DNA of 64,000 nt, taken from assembly GCA_025200525.1 (NCBI GenBank), contig JANUSC010000392.1:62001-126000 (forward strand), given 5' to 3'. Under the pieces are notes generated by a model, which saw only the letters and a list, made by a program, of their open reading frames with translations, searched no databases and had not been told where the DNA came from. The position numbers were made by a program, and so were the translations under genes. The DNA comes from Camellia lanceoleosa. Lineage: Eukaryota; Streptophyta; Magnoliopsida; Ericales; Theaceae. Below, in pieces: positions 48,067-58,686 of this stretch (positions are counted from its first letter, which is position 1; the number at the start of each line of letters is the position of its first letter).

Positions 48067-50250
48067 TCCAGAGATACTGAAGAAGACGCCTTGTGCACAG
48101 ATTTTGTCTATGAGGAAGAGGACAGAGATGTCGAATTAAAGAACCTAGGAGCAGAACAAGGCGAAAAGGTTGCTTCGAAGGTTGAAGAAACCAAAGAAGA
48201 AGCTTCAATGAGTTCTCAGACACAAGACCCCTTAGAAGAAGTGAATTTAGGGGAAGGTTCTGTGCAGCAGCCCACCTATATAAGCAGTTGCTTGAATGTT
48301 CTGGACAGAGACCAGTTATTGGTTGTTCTAAAGAAATACAAAGATTGCTTTGCATGGTCTTATAATGAACTACCAGGATTGGATAGATCATTAGTGGAAC
48401 ATAGGCTCCTTATGAAGCTTAATTTCAAGCTATACAAGCAGAAACCAAGAAAGATGAGTCCAGAAATAATTCAGAAAGTCAATGAAGAAATTCTTAGACT
48501 ACTCAAGGCAGGCTTTATTTGGACAGCCAGGTACGTTGAATGGCTATCTAATATTGTGCCTATAGTTAAGAAAAATGGCAAAATAAGGGTATGCATCGAT
48601 TTCAGAAACTTAAATCTAGCAACTCCTAAAGATGAGTACCCTATGCCTATAGTGGATCTGCTGGTAGACAGTTCAGCAAGGCATCATGTTTTATCAATGA
48701 TGGATGGCCACTCTGGTTATAACCAAATATGCATTGCAGAGGGGGATATCCACAAGACAGCATTCAGATGTCCTGGGAATATTGGCACCTTCGAATGGGC
48801 TAAAATGCCATTTGGTCTGAAGAATTCTGGGGCTACATATCAGAGGGCTATGAACACTATCTTTCATGATCTCATTAGAGGGTATCTAGAGTGTTATATT
48901 GATGACATTGTGGTGAAATCCCAGTCTATGGAGGAGCATTTGTTTCATTTAGAAGCAGCTTTCGAAAGAATGAGGAAGTTCAAGTTGAAACTTAATCCTC
49001 TTAAGTGTGATTTTGGTGTATCATCTGGAAACTTCTTGGGTTATGTAGTGCACAGGAAAGGAATACAGATTGATCAGAATAAAGCTAAAGCCATCATTGA
49101 AGCTAGGCCTCCATCAAGTAAGAAAGAATTATAAAGGTTCCTGGGACAGGTTAACTTTCTTCGAAGGTTCATTTCTAACACTGCAGGGAAAACTAAAGTA
49201 TTTTCTTCCTTATTAAGGCTGAAAGATGAAGAGGAATTTGTGTGGACAGCAGAGCATCAAAGTGGTTTCGAAGGTATCAAAGCCTACTTGGCCAACCCTC
49301 CAGTGCTGATGCCACCAAAGGGGAACAAGCCTCTGAAGTTGTACATAGCTGCAGCAGAAAATTCATTGAGAGCTTTCTTAGCCCAAGACAACGAAGAAGG
49401 CAAAGAGCAAGCTATTTATTACCTTAGTAGGTTTTTAAATTCTTGTGAATGTAAATATTCAGCTGTTGAAAAGCTGTGTCTTGCTTTGTATTTTGCTGCA
49501 ATGAAATTAAGATATTATCTTTTACCTACAACTGTCTTGGTAATTGTAACCACAAATTTGGTTAAATACATGTTATCTAGACCTATGTTAAGGGGAAGAA
49601 TTGGCAAGTGGATACTAGCCTTATCAGAATTTCATCTAGAATATGTCCCTCAAAGGGCAGTAAAAGGGCAAGTTTTAGCCAATTTTCTGGCAGATCATCC
49701 ATCTCAAACAGAAAGCCAAGAGATAATGGAGCTTGGTATGGCTAATGTTGAGCCATGGCAGATGTGGTTTGATGAATCGAAAGCCAATGGCTTAATTGGA
49801 ATTGGTGTTGTGATGAAATCTCCACAAGGGGTAGAAACCACACATGGTTTCAGAGTGGATGAAGCCACTTGTTCCAATAACCAGGCCAAATATGAAGCCT
49901 TAATAGTGGGACTAGAAATCCTCATTGGATTACAAGTACATGCAGTTGACATATTTGGGGACTCTCAACTGGTGGTTAACCAAGTAAAAGGGATTTTCAA
50001 GTGTCAAAGCATAAGCATCCTACCATATTATGTTGTTGCATTACATCTGCTTTCTCAGTTTCAAATAGCAAATGTAACCCATGTTCCAAGATTCTTGAAC
50101 AATAGAGCTAATGATGTGGCTCAAAAAGCTTCGAACTTCAAGAGAAGGGATAATACCCAAAGGGACATAAGCCAAACAACATATCAGAGATTAATACAAC
50201 CTTTGAATAAAAGGAATATGATCTTGAAAGTCAATCATAATGACTTATAA
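48067..50250 (+). pseudogene. Reverse transcriptase, RNase H and archaeal-type RNase H, element B
   Basis: RT motifs: VCIDFRNLNLATPKDEYPMP, SMMDGHSGYNQI, FGLKNSGATYQRAMN and YIDDIVVKS (both catalytic Asp present). A TAA at 49132 replaces CAA of A. The first RNase H/connection runs to LANFLADHP. The second RNase H has MWFDESKANG, NNQAKYEAL, FGDSQLVVNQV and NRANDVAQKAS; Lys occupies the usual catalytic Glu position (codon 49888-49890). A second TAA (50248) again replaces CAA. This part would copy element RNA into DNA and degrade the RNA strand. Confidence 0.9.
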
Positions 50251-50274
50251 GAACAAGATTGGAGACATCCAATA

Positions 50275-51522
50275 ATGCAGTATTTGGCTGGTCCATCTTC
50301 GAAGGCCAGCAGAAGAGTCAAATTGCAATCCATGCAATATATGGTATATGATAATGCTCTCTATAAAAGGGGGGGAGATGGCTTATTGTTGGAATGTTTA
50401 GGCCCAAAAGAAGCATTAACAGCTATGGCTGAGGTTCATGAAGGCATTTGTGGTGCTCATCAACCTGGTGTGAAGATGAGATGGTTGCTTCGAAGGCATT
50501 CCTACTATTGGCCAACTATCCTTAAAGACTGCATAGAATATGCAAAGGGTTGCCAGGCATGTCAAAAGCATGGTACAATAAGGCATGTGCCCATAACTGA
50601 CCTACATGCAGTAGTGAAACCTTGGCCATTTAGAGGATGGGCCATGGATATGATAGGAAAAATACACCCACCTTCTTCGAAGCATCATTGTTTCATTCTA
50701 GTGGCTACTGATTACTTCACTAAGTGGGTCGAAGCCAAGCCATATAAGGCTGTAGACCAAACAGAGGTCATTGGGTTCATTAAAGACTTGATCCATAGAT
50801 TTGGCATCCCACAAACCATTACTGTAGATAATGGGACTGTGTTCGATGGGAGAATGGTGAAGTCCTTTGTGGCAGAATTTGGAATTAGCCTTGTTAATTC
50901 CACACCCTATTATGCACAAGCCAATGGTCAAGCTGAATCATCCAATAAATCCTTGAAAAAAGGTATACAAAAGGTTGTGGAGGATAATCCTAGGGATTGG
51001 CATAACCTTTTGTTGGATGTTTTGTGGGCTTACAGAACCTCCCCAAGGTCAAGCACAGGAGTTACTCCTTATGCCTTAGTATATGGGCATTATGTAGTTT
51101 TACCTGTGGAAATTAATGTTAAATCTTTGAGGGTAAGATGCCAAGATCAGTTAGATCCTGAGCAGTACCATCAAAGTATGTGCTTGGAATTAGAAGGCAT
51201 AGATGAAGCTAGAATTTTGGCATTAAATAGCATTATTTTCCAAAAGAAGAAAGCAGCCAAGAATTATAATAAGAAAGTCAAGCACATTGGTTTCGATAAA
51301 GGTGATTTGGTATGGAAAACAATACTCCCAATAGGAATTAAAAGCCGCAAGTTTGGCAAGTGGTCACCTAACTGGGAAGGACCATATCAAATTCATAGAA
51401 TTCTGCCTTTTGGGGCGTACCATTTGAGGAATTTGAATGGGTATGTACATTCCAAAAAGATTAATGGCAGATATTTGAAGCCTTATTTTCCAACCATTTG
51501 GGAAACACAAGGAGTAAAATAA
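50275..51522 (+). CDS. Integrase, element B (open, but downstream of stops)
   Basis: 415 codons without interruption, in a frame shifted relative to the end of the RNase H region. Zinc-binding part: VHEGICGAHQ, then CQACQKHGTIRHVP. The catalytic core keeps all three acidic residues: ATDYFTKWVEA, TVDNGTVFDG and GQAESSNKSLKK. The C-terminal part has VWKTILPIGIKS, WEGPYQIHR and NGRYLKPYFPT, with no chromodomain. Not translated unless upstream stops are bypassed. It ends 54 bp from the aORF2 stop on the minus strand. Confidence 0.85.
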   Translation: MQYLAGPSSKASRRVKLQSMQYMVYDNALYKRGGDGLLLECLGPKEALTAMAEVHEGICGAHQPGVKMRWLLRRHSYYWPTILKDCIEYAKGCQACQKHGTIRHVPITDLHAVVKPWPFRGWAMDMIGKIHPPSSKHHCFILVATDYFTKWVEAKPYKAVDQTEVIGFIKDLIHRFGIPQTITVDNGTVFDGRMVKSFVAEFGISLVNSTPYYAQANGQAESSNKSLKKGIQKVVEDNPRDWHNLLLDVLWAYRTSPRSSTGVTPYALVYGHYVVLPVEINVKSLRVRCQDQLDPEQYHQSMCLELEGIDEARILALNSIIFQKKKAAKNYNKKVKHIGFDKGDLVWKTILPIGIKSRKFGKWSPNWEGPYQIHRILPFGAYHLRNLNGYVHSKKINGRYLKPYFPTIWETQGVK

Positions 51523-52755
51523 ACATTAAATACAAAAACATAAGACTGCTCGAATGATAGACAAAAAGTTGTTCTTTTATAAAGAATTGAGTACATTGTG
51601 CCACAAATTGGCCCAGAAATCATTACAATGTCTTAATTGTTTTTGAACAGTAGATTTCCTATTACTAAATGATGGAAACAGTTGAATAAATTGCGGCCAT
51701 GTCCTCTTTTCGATCGGACCCTTGGTTGGTGATGTGCAATTTGGTATCGATTCAACCAAGGCTTGGTTTCTGCGACTAATTCCTCTTCAAGCTGAGCTTT
51801 CTTCTCCAGCAGTTGGACTCGAAAGTGGGAGGCAAAAGAGTGTTGTTCTTTCAGAGTTGATACTTCAGTATGCACTTGAGAAACAAAACTCTGGTCCCTA
51901 GCCAGCTTCTCATTTGCAGCCTTAGCAGCGTGACAAATGTTGAGATAAAAGTCAACAGTAGCTGCTGCTTGAGATAGATGACTTGAAGCATTCATGCCAG
52001 ACTGCTCAGCAATTTTGCAACATTGAAGGAACCCATTTTTGATTATTGGCTTTGTAGAGCCTCGAAGGGAATCCTTGAAAAAGAAATTAGCAGTTCTAGG
52101 CATGTGTCCATATCTATCAAAGGTGCAGAAGGCTTGCTGCTGAAGGAAGAACTCTAAAAAATCTCTAGCAAGGAGTCAACCAAGACTAATGGCTCAACTT
52201 CAGCATTGAATGATGGAGAGGTAAAGGGTATGTCGAAGAAACTAGCCAGCCTGGCTTCAAAGATGTCTACCTCATCCATAGACATGAAGGGTGTAGAGAG
52301 TGTTGTGGTGAAAGGCCCAAAGGATTGCATGGGGATAGGAGAAGTGAAAGGAGTATCTTTGGCAGCCTCTATGGTCTTGGCCACCAATGACTCAAGAGAA
52401 GAGGGACTGGAAGTAGGCAAAGGTGGTGAACTATGAATTGGAAGACTACCAGCACCATCTATAAAGGAATCAACTGCCATCAGAGATGGAGTAGCACTTG
52501 GAATTTCTGTGAAGGAAGAAGGAAGAGTAAGGCTCGAAGAAGAAGTAGACTGAGGCAGATTAAAAGTCAAAAAAGGGAGATATGGCTCTAAGCCACGAAA
52601 AAGAGACGCAGGGATGCTTGGACTCAAAGAAGGTATATCGAATATAGGCTTAGAGAGTGGGAGCATGATTTGGATGGTTTTCACATGTTGCATCTGGTCA
52701 ACTTCAACTGAAATCGAGGGAGGCCTCGCTGGAAAGATGAATACAGAAGCTATTG

Positions 52756-52842
52756 CTGCAAGAGGAAGAAATACGAAGGACTGTCAAAATTCAGTATTAA
52801 AAGTTGACAAAGGAAAAACAACGGAAGTGTGAAAGAAATTAC
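52756..52842 (-). other. Intron 2 of aORF2, element B (87 nt)
   Basis: Minus strand: donor GTAATTTC, acceptor TTCTTCCTCTTGCAG, same position, phase and length as in A. Confidence 0.7.
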
Positions 52843-53421
52843 TTGATCCAGTGGTATTAGTACTGATGGGAGAGCTGCGAAGGGATTAATGTTCGGCAGT
52901 TTGTTGCCTTCTTGCAGCTTCCCTTTGAAGTGCATCAGCAGCAGATTCATCTCTCAAAGTTTGTTGCTGCCGTCTCTTCTCGGCCCTCTCAAAGACAATT
53001 ATTGCCTTGGAATGTTCCTGCTCTACTGCCTTGGCAGCTGCTTCATGAATGGGGTCTTCAACCAAATCAGCAGCAGGAACAGTCACCTTCTTTCTCTTCT
53101 TTCTTGGCAGTGATGCTACTGTTTCTTTTTCGATTCCCCTCTCTCCAATTTGGGGTTCAGATTCTTCGAAGGTCAGTTCTTTCCCCATTATTGTAGTGGT
53201 TGTCTCGAGGGGAGGATGTTCGATTGTATCAGAAGTAGAGACAGCCACCTTTTGTCTCTTTGTTCTCTGCAAGGGCACTTCTTGCTCTTGCTCAACCTCT
53301 TCTGCTTCTAGAGATTCAGGTTCCTCAGGAGGGAGGACTAGCTTCCTTTTCTGTTTTTGTTGTTTCTTTTTGAGAAGAATTAAAGTCTCAGCTCTCTTGG
53401 GGGATTATTCTTGCGGAGACC

Positions 53422-53498
53422 CTGCACCAAAAACACAAGTGTAAGGAAAACGAACAAAAGATTCAAAAGAAAGAAAAGGGAAATTTGAAAATACTTAC
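53422..53498 (-). other. Intron 1 of aORF2, element B (77 nt)
   Basis: Minus strand: consensus donor GTAAGTATTTTC and acceptor TTTTTGGTGCAG, phase 1. 77 nt is not a multiple of three; removing it returns the downstream frame to that of copy A. This is the strongest evidence that aORF2 is spliced. Confidence 0.8.
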
Positions 53499-55119
53499 CC
53501 TTCTTCGAAGCAGCTCTAGTAACTCTAGCTGGAGGGGATGAAGCTGCAGGAGGAGTTGTGACAACTTCAGGAGGAAGGGAAATGTTCTCAATTGTTGCTG
53601 ATTTAGCCTTTGAAGGCACTCCTAACCCTATTAGCAAGTCATAAGGATGCATAGACAGGCGCACTTCCATATTGGCTGTCCACCAGTTCTGAAATCTTTT
53701 CAAAACTAAGCCAAACGGAAGAAAGGGAACAAATTGGAACTCATTCAATTCCTTCAGCAGTTTAAATATTGACGTCTCTAGCTTGGATTTGGATATTCTC
53801 AAATCTCTGGCAGTAAGGTGGACATTCGAGAGACTGCAAAGTGAAATAGAAATCCCTTGAGTGAGCCCAAATTGTCTGGCGAATTGGGAAGGGCAATACA
53901 CCTCAGATATACATTTATAGGCTCGAGGGTTCAAAGTTCCAATGAACAACTCCCTTGGTAGCAATATGGAGGCCCACATGTCTTTATGAGGTGAGGTGGA
54001 GCACTCTTTATCAGCGAGAAAAGTTTGCAGCCAGGTTGGTCCTATATTGGCTTCGAAGGGACAAAAGAAAGAAGCAGATGGAGAAATTGGGAGTTGGTAA
54101 AAGAAGGTAAAGTAATAAACAAAGGAAGCAGGATAAAGGGCAATCCTAGCATACTTCTCCCCATAAGTGCTAGGATCTTGGACAAGAAATCTTAGACATT
54201 TAGAATGCAAATCAGTAAAATAGGCGAAGAGTCAGAGCTGGAGTACCCAGAGAGGACCTCCTTGGTTAACATCAAGTGGTCTTTCACAAAATTGGGAGCA
54301 AGCTCTGTATATATGGCCTAACAGGTAAGGAGCAAGAGCTACATGTTTTTTCAAGACAAGAGCTTTCGCAAGGGGAGCGAACTCAGGCATAATCCTTTGA
54401 GATGATGTGCAAAAAAGAAATTTTCATAACCAGTACAAAATAAAGGAAAAGAGTTCTTTGTCTTTCAAAGGGCCTTCCTTTTTATTTTCAGCTTTTACAA
54501 AGTCGCTATAAGAAGAGGTTAAGACTGGAAGGGAAAATTTAACAGGAAGGTCCGGGTAGTTGGGAGTAAAAGGAGAGCCATGGGGGGAAAGCCCTAAAAG
54601 ATGGCAAATATCGAGAACGGTAAGAGCCATCATGCCACATCGAAATTGGAAAAAATTAAAAGCCATATTCCAAAAACATAAAGCAGCTGGAATCAAAAAA
54701 GAGTCCTCAGGAATGATGAACCTAGAAAGGTGAAGAGCGTCGAGGATGTAGAGCTCTTGTAGGTCATCTTCTCTTGCGGGTACAACCCTGTCATACCATT
54801 CCTCCCATTCGGTCCTCAATGTCGGCCAGCAGCGATGAGGCCGTCGATCTCGATTGCTCCAATCAAGCCCTCCTTCATATAGCAGAAGATGATCCTCCAA
54901 ACGAGGGTACAAAGCTGGAAGTTGGTCAGGAGCTTCCCGAAAGATGGGTCCTAGGACATACTCCTGTTGGCGGCTGTGGCAAGGAACGAAGAGACGCCCA
55001 TCTATGTTGCTTGGTCCACCAGTCGAGAGCTTGGCAATTTCTTCATCAATACATTTCTTCAAAGCCATGGTAGGGCTGAGACGGTCGCTAGCGGACGCTT
55101 TCAGTGAGGAAGGATCCAT

Positions 55120-55976
55120 TAATAGCAAGTAGTAAAGAAGAGAGGTTTAACAGAAGATCGGTAGGGTTTGTGTGTTGAAAGAGCAAGTGATTTCAGAACA
55201 CGAAACAAAGGGGTTTTTAAAAAAAGCTTCGTGTCTGAAAAATATATTGCGTAAGTCGTTAAGTATTAAAAGTACGAATACGAAGAGTTTCCTTCAATAT
55301 TGATACTTTTGAAGGGAAAAAACACACCAAATCAAGTCAACTTCAGTAAAACATTTGGCTTGAAGCCAAATTTTGGCTAAAAGCCAAGGACAACGGCCAA
55401 ATATAGAAGCCGGTTTCGAAGCGTACTACATGCTTAAAAATGCTAGAATGCTCGAATATTGGTCCACTTCAAAGGGTTTAAAGACCTGTTTGAGGGTTAT
55501 TAATCAAAGTAACGACCTTTAGAGCAACTCCTTGGATCCTTTAAGGATGAGAAGCACTGTCCGAAGCATTAAAACCAATCGTTGGTTTTTATATATATAA
55601 GAAGGAATTGCTTTTTGAACTAAAACAGTATGGATTACTCTTCGAAGCAAAAATGGTCAATTTGAAATTGATTGGCTATATTAACCATGACCATATATTG
55701 GTTATAGTTAGTTTTGAGGGGTAATGTTGTTAAAATTCAAAGCATTAATTCCAGATGATATCAGCCAGAATTGTCAACTTTACTCCATAAATTGAAAAAA
55801 GACATGTTGATTCTTTTAGCGTTTCATTAAACAATTGAGTCCAAATTCGAAGGATGAGATTGTTCAATTCGAAGCTATGAGTTGGCTTTTAAAGACAAAA
55901 GGAAACAGAGTCAAACAATGTCAAATACAGAAGGACTTTGTTTGTATTAAAGCCAAGACAATTACATTAAGTAACC
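55120..55976 (-). promoter_or_regulatory. Spacer between aORF1 and aORF2, element B, with possible promoter
   Basis: No ORF of its own. TTATATATATAA on the minus strand at 55588-55602, about 470 bp before the aORF2 ATG, matching 19818-19832 of element A. Promoter role is inferred. Confidence 0.45.
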
Positions 55977-57445
55977 CTATCTGGGTACAAATTCAAGCTC
56001 ATAAAAATAAGGAATAGAATAAATAACAAGATCATGAAACTTTGTCCAACAATGATCAATGAATGTTTGTTCTTTCTTTATTATATCTTCTATCTCCTCT
56101 AATGTTGGCTGCATAAGTTGGTGTGCTCTTACTTCATAGTAGAGCTCCTCAGCCTTTATTTTGAAAGCCTCTTCCCTCAATTTTTGTTCCAACGCATCTA
56201 TAACCAAATCATCCCAATACGCAGAATCTTTATTTTTGAAGTCATCGAACTCTTCGATGAAGTTCTTCGCTCAGACCGGGCATGAATTGAGAGACGAAAG
56301 TTGATCCAAAGATTGGATGGTGACCTTAGAATTCGATGCGGTGGAGGAGCAGGAAGTTGGTCCAGAACATGTGAAGTTCTGCTTGGGCAATGGGATTAAG
56401 GACATGGCCCCTAGTCAGAATATTACAAGCCCATCGAAAGTTCTTGAGAGGGATGTCATCCTCAAGAACATTGAAGGGCAAGTGAGAGAAAGCCGCAAGT
56501 AGAAGTTGAGCTTGTTTCCGCTCAGTTGGAGTTAGGGATGATGGAGGTTTGTAAGGTGGAAAGATTTTGTCCATGGGAAGGGCAAGCCTTAGTTTCTCTG
56601 TCCAAGAAAGAGTGGGAGGAGGAGAAGGAGTAGATGGTTTTGCTTCAGAAGATGGAGAATGTGTGGATGCTTCTATTCCAGAAGGTGGAGAAGAAGGTGT
56701 GGATGCTTCAATTTCAGAAGATGGAGAAGAAGAAGTGGATGCTTCTGTTATGGTAGATGGCACGGGAGCAGAAGGAACAAAGGCATTAATGTAGTCAAGC
56801 CAGTCAGAAGAGTAAATCTTCGCCTTCTTGGCTAAAAATGAAGGGTCAGACTTTGTGATTCTTCCGCATCGTCAGGCGGTGCATTATCTTTGTGGGCATA
56901 GAGGATGTGTACCAGGCTACAAGCAGATTCTTCTCCAAACTACGTCGAAGGTCAATGGGCACATAAGGATAGACCACCGAGCTTCGAGCGTAAGAAGGAA
57001 AATCTAAAGGGTCAGCGAACTTAACAAAATGGTGATTGATTCGTTCCCTCAAGTCCCAAGACTCAGGTGCTGACCAGCTTGTCCATTCGGAAACCCTAGA
57101 AGATGAAGAAGTTGTAGCTTCATCCCAAGCAGAGGTTTGTGAAGAAGAACTTCCCAAGTCCATATTTGCAACTTGTTGAAGCAAAGGCTTGAGAATAGTT
57201 CGTTCAAAGTACAAGGGAAGTTTAGAGGAAGAACTTCTTGTATTTGTAAATTTGTAAACCGAAGGATTGAGGGCAATGTGTTCGTAGTCCAAAGGTTGAT
57301 AATTTGCAAAAGCCTCCATGACCTGAATATAGAAGGGCAGGTAAAGGTGGCTAATGAATGCGTGGAGATTCTTTCGAGGGGAAATAGCATTACTTAATGA
57401 CTCTTCGTATGCTTGATCAATAGAGTGAGAAGTTGATTGAGCCAT
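55977..57445 (-). pseudogene. aORF1 of element B (antisense, function unknown)
   Basis: ATG at 57445. Same protein as at 17963-19440: MAQSTSHSIDQAYEE, NLHAFISHLYLPF, LPLYFERTILKPLLQQV, WDLRERINHHFVKF (no stop here, unlike A), VVYPYVPIDLRRSLE. A frameshift near 56870 (KIMHRLTMRK instead of KIMHTTWRLEE) and others near 56330 and 56215 break it. Ser/Pro-rich EASTPSSPPSGIEAST linker and Glu/Lys-rich tail are kept. By eye over 90% identical to A, in contrast to aORF2. Confidence 0.7.
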
Positions 57446-57613
57446 AGTCCATTCGAATGCTAAAGGTATTGGGATGTTCAATAAGTTGAGAGTTAATGTA
57501 AATGATCACCAAATAGGTGACGGTTGTGTTTCCTGAAGATGGATTCCATGCACGTTCCAAAAGCGCGGGAAAAGCTTTTGATCCACTAATATCTCCAAGT
57601 ATTGGGTATATTA

Positions 57614-57626
57614 GTGCGGGGGGTAA
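57614..57626 (+). other. Polypurine tract of element B
   Basis: GTGCGGGGGGTAA immediately before the 3' LTR, identical to that of element A. Confidence 0.8.
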
Positions 57627-58426
57627 TGTTGGCTACATATTTTGTAAAAGCCAAATCACAGTTTGACACGTGGCAGAATAAAGGTATTACGGAAGATAAT
57701 TCAAGTCTTCGATCCTGATCGAACACGTGGCAATGGACATTGGTTCTCACGAGATCTGAGTAGCACTAGATCAGTAAAGAGATACAAGGTGACGTGGCTT
57801 CAACGGTTACTCATATTCAAATTCAAATACAAGAGGGAAGCTCAACTGCAAGAGATGGCGTAGTGGGACTACTTCTAAGGCAGCATGATCAGCGATCATG
57901 GAGGAGTAGTTCGACAGTTTGAAGTGCAGTTCGAAGGTCATCTTTGACAAGTATAAATAGCAGGGAAGCCCTCAGAAAAGCCTCCAGACTCAGATCATAC
58001 AAACCAGTCTTTACTTCATATTTTCTTTTCCAGTTTTACATTTCCTGTACTTTAAATTCTTGCACTTTAAATACCTGTTCTTTAAATACTTGCACTTTAA
58101 ATACCCGCACTGCACTTCGATTCATAGGAGTAGTTTCAAGTAGATTCAAGTAGATTGTTGCTGTAAACCCCTTCGAGGCTGAGTTTAGACTATTGTAACT
58201 GTTCATTTTAATGAAATACTTCGATTGTTCTTCATATTAACTGTTATTTCTCTTAATTTCTCCTAAGTCAAGCCACCAGTAAAAGTCCTCTTCATTGAGA
58301 CTGAAAGAACTAAAACACAATCGTCTGATAATTGGTTGGCAATTATAATTTCTGTAAGGACTGATTGATTCTTGCTGGCATGCTCGTATTTACAAAAATA
58401 CCCTTCGAAAAGCCAAAAAGTCAACA
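57627..58426 (+). repeat. 3' LTR of element B
   Basis: 800 bp. G-boxes CACGTG at 57667-57672 and 57724-57729, TATAAATA at 57952-57959, and the 15-bp subrepeat at about 58044-58103. Followed by TSD AATAT. Confidence 0.95.
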
Positions 58427-58500
58427 AATATATTAAAATTTTCTTTATAGAAATTAAACTTGAAATTTCACATCAATATATTAAACATCCATTAAATTTA

Positions 58501-58683
58501 GGATTGGTTTGGCATAAACTAAATAATACAAAAAGTTAAAAAGTCACTATCCTATTTTAGTCACATCATTTTATTTAAATCGCATCACCTCTCTAACACA
58601 TCATATCAAACCCAATCCAAACCCAACTCATATAAGTCAATAAGTTAAAAAGTGCACTTTTTTAGAACATCACAAACCAACCC
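58501..58683. mobile_element. MITE, PIF/Harbinger-like (183 bp)
   Basis: Ends GGATTGGTTTGGCAT and ATCACAAACCAACCC are imperfect inverted repeats, with TTA on both sides (58498-58500 and 58684-58686). Inside are inverted AGTTAAAAAGT motifs. It is non-coding. Confidence 0.7.
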
Positions 58684-58686
58684 TTA

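Larger units (their letters stand above)
51577..55119 (-). pseudogene. aORF2 of element B: plant-mobile-domain-like protein, spliced, antisense to pol
   Basis: Exons from 3' to 5' in plus coordinates: 51577-52755, 52843-53421 and 53499-55119 (ATG at 55119, MDPSSLKASAS). The PMD-like region has EYVLGPIFRE, LYEGGLDW, RRPHRCWPTL, PAALCFWNMAFNFFQFRCGM and LDICHLLGLSP. By eye it is only about two-thirds identical to that of A, while pol is over 90% identical. Exon 2 has KRQK and KKRKK stretches and then matches A again. Stops lie near 54423, 54237, 53408 and 52891, and frame breaks near 52150 and 51700. The coiled-coil end is kept in pieces. Confidence 0.75.
42936..58426 (+). mobile_element. Element B: Tat-like Ty3/gypsy retrotransposon, full length
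   Basis: Two 800-bp LTRs (42936-43735 and 57627-58426), TG to CA, are flanked by TSD AATAT (42931-42935 and 58427-58431). Total length is 15,491 bp. It is the same family as element A, in the opposite orientation and without the nested LTR. It carries gag, protease, RT, two RNase H modules and integrase on the plus strand, and aORF2 and aORF1 on the minus strand. By eye the LTRs differ at about two dozen positions, mostly transitions. Pol and gag carry six nonsense codons and at least two frameshifts, so it is not autonomous. Confidence 0.95.
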
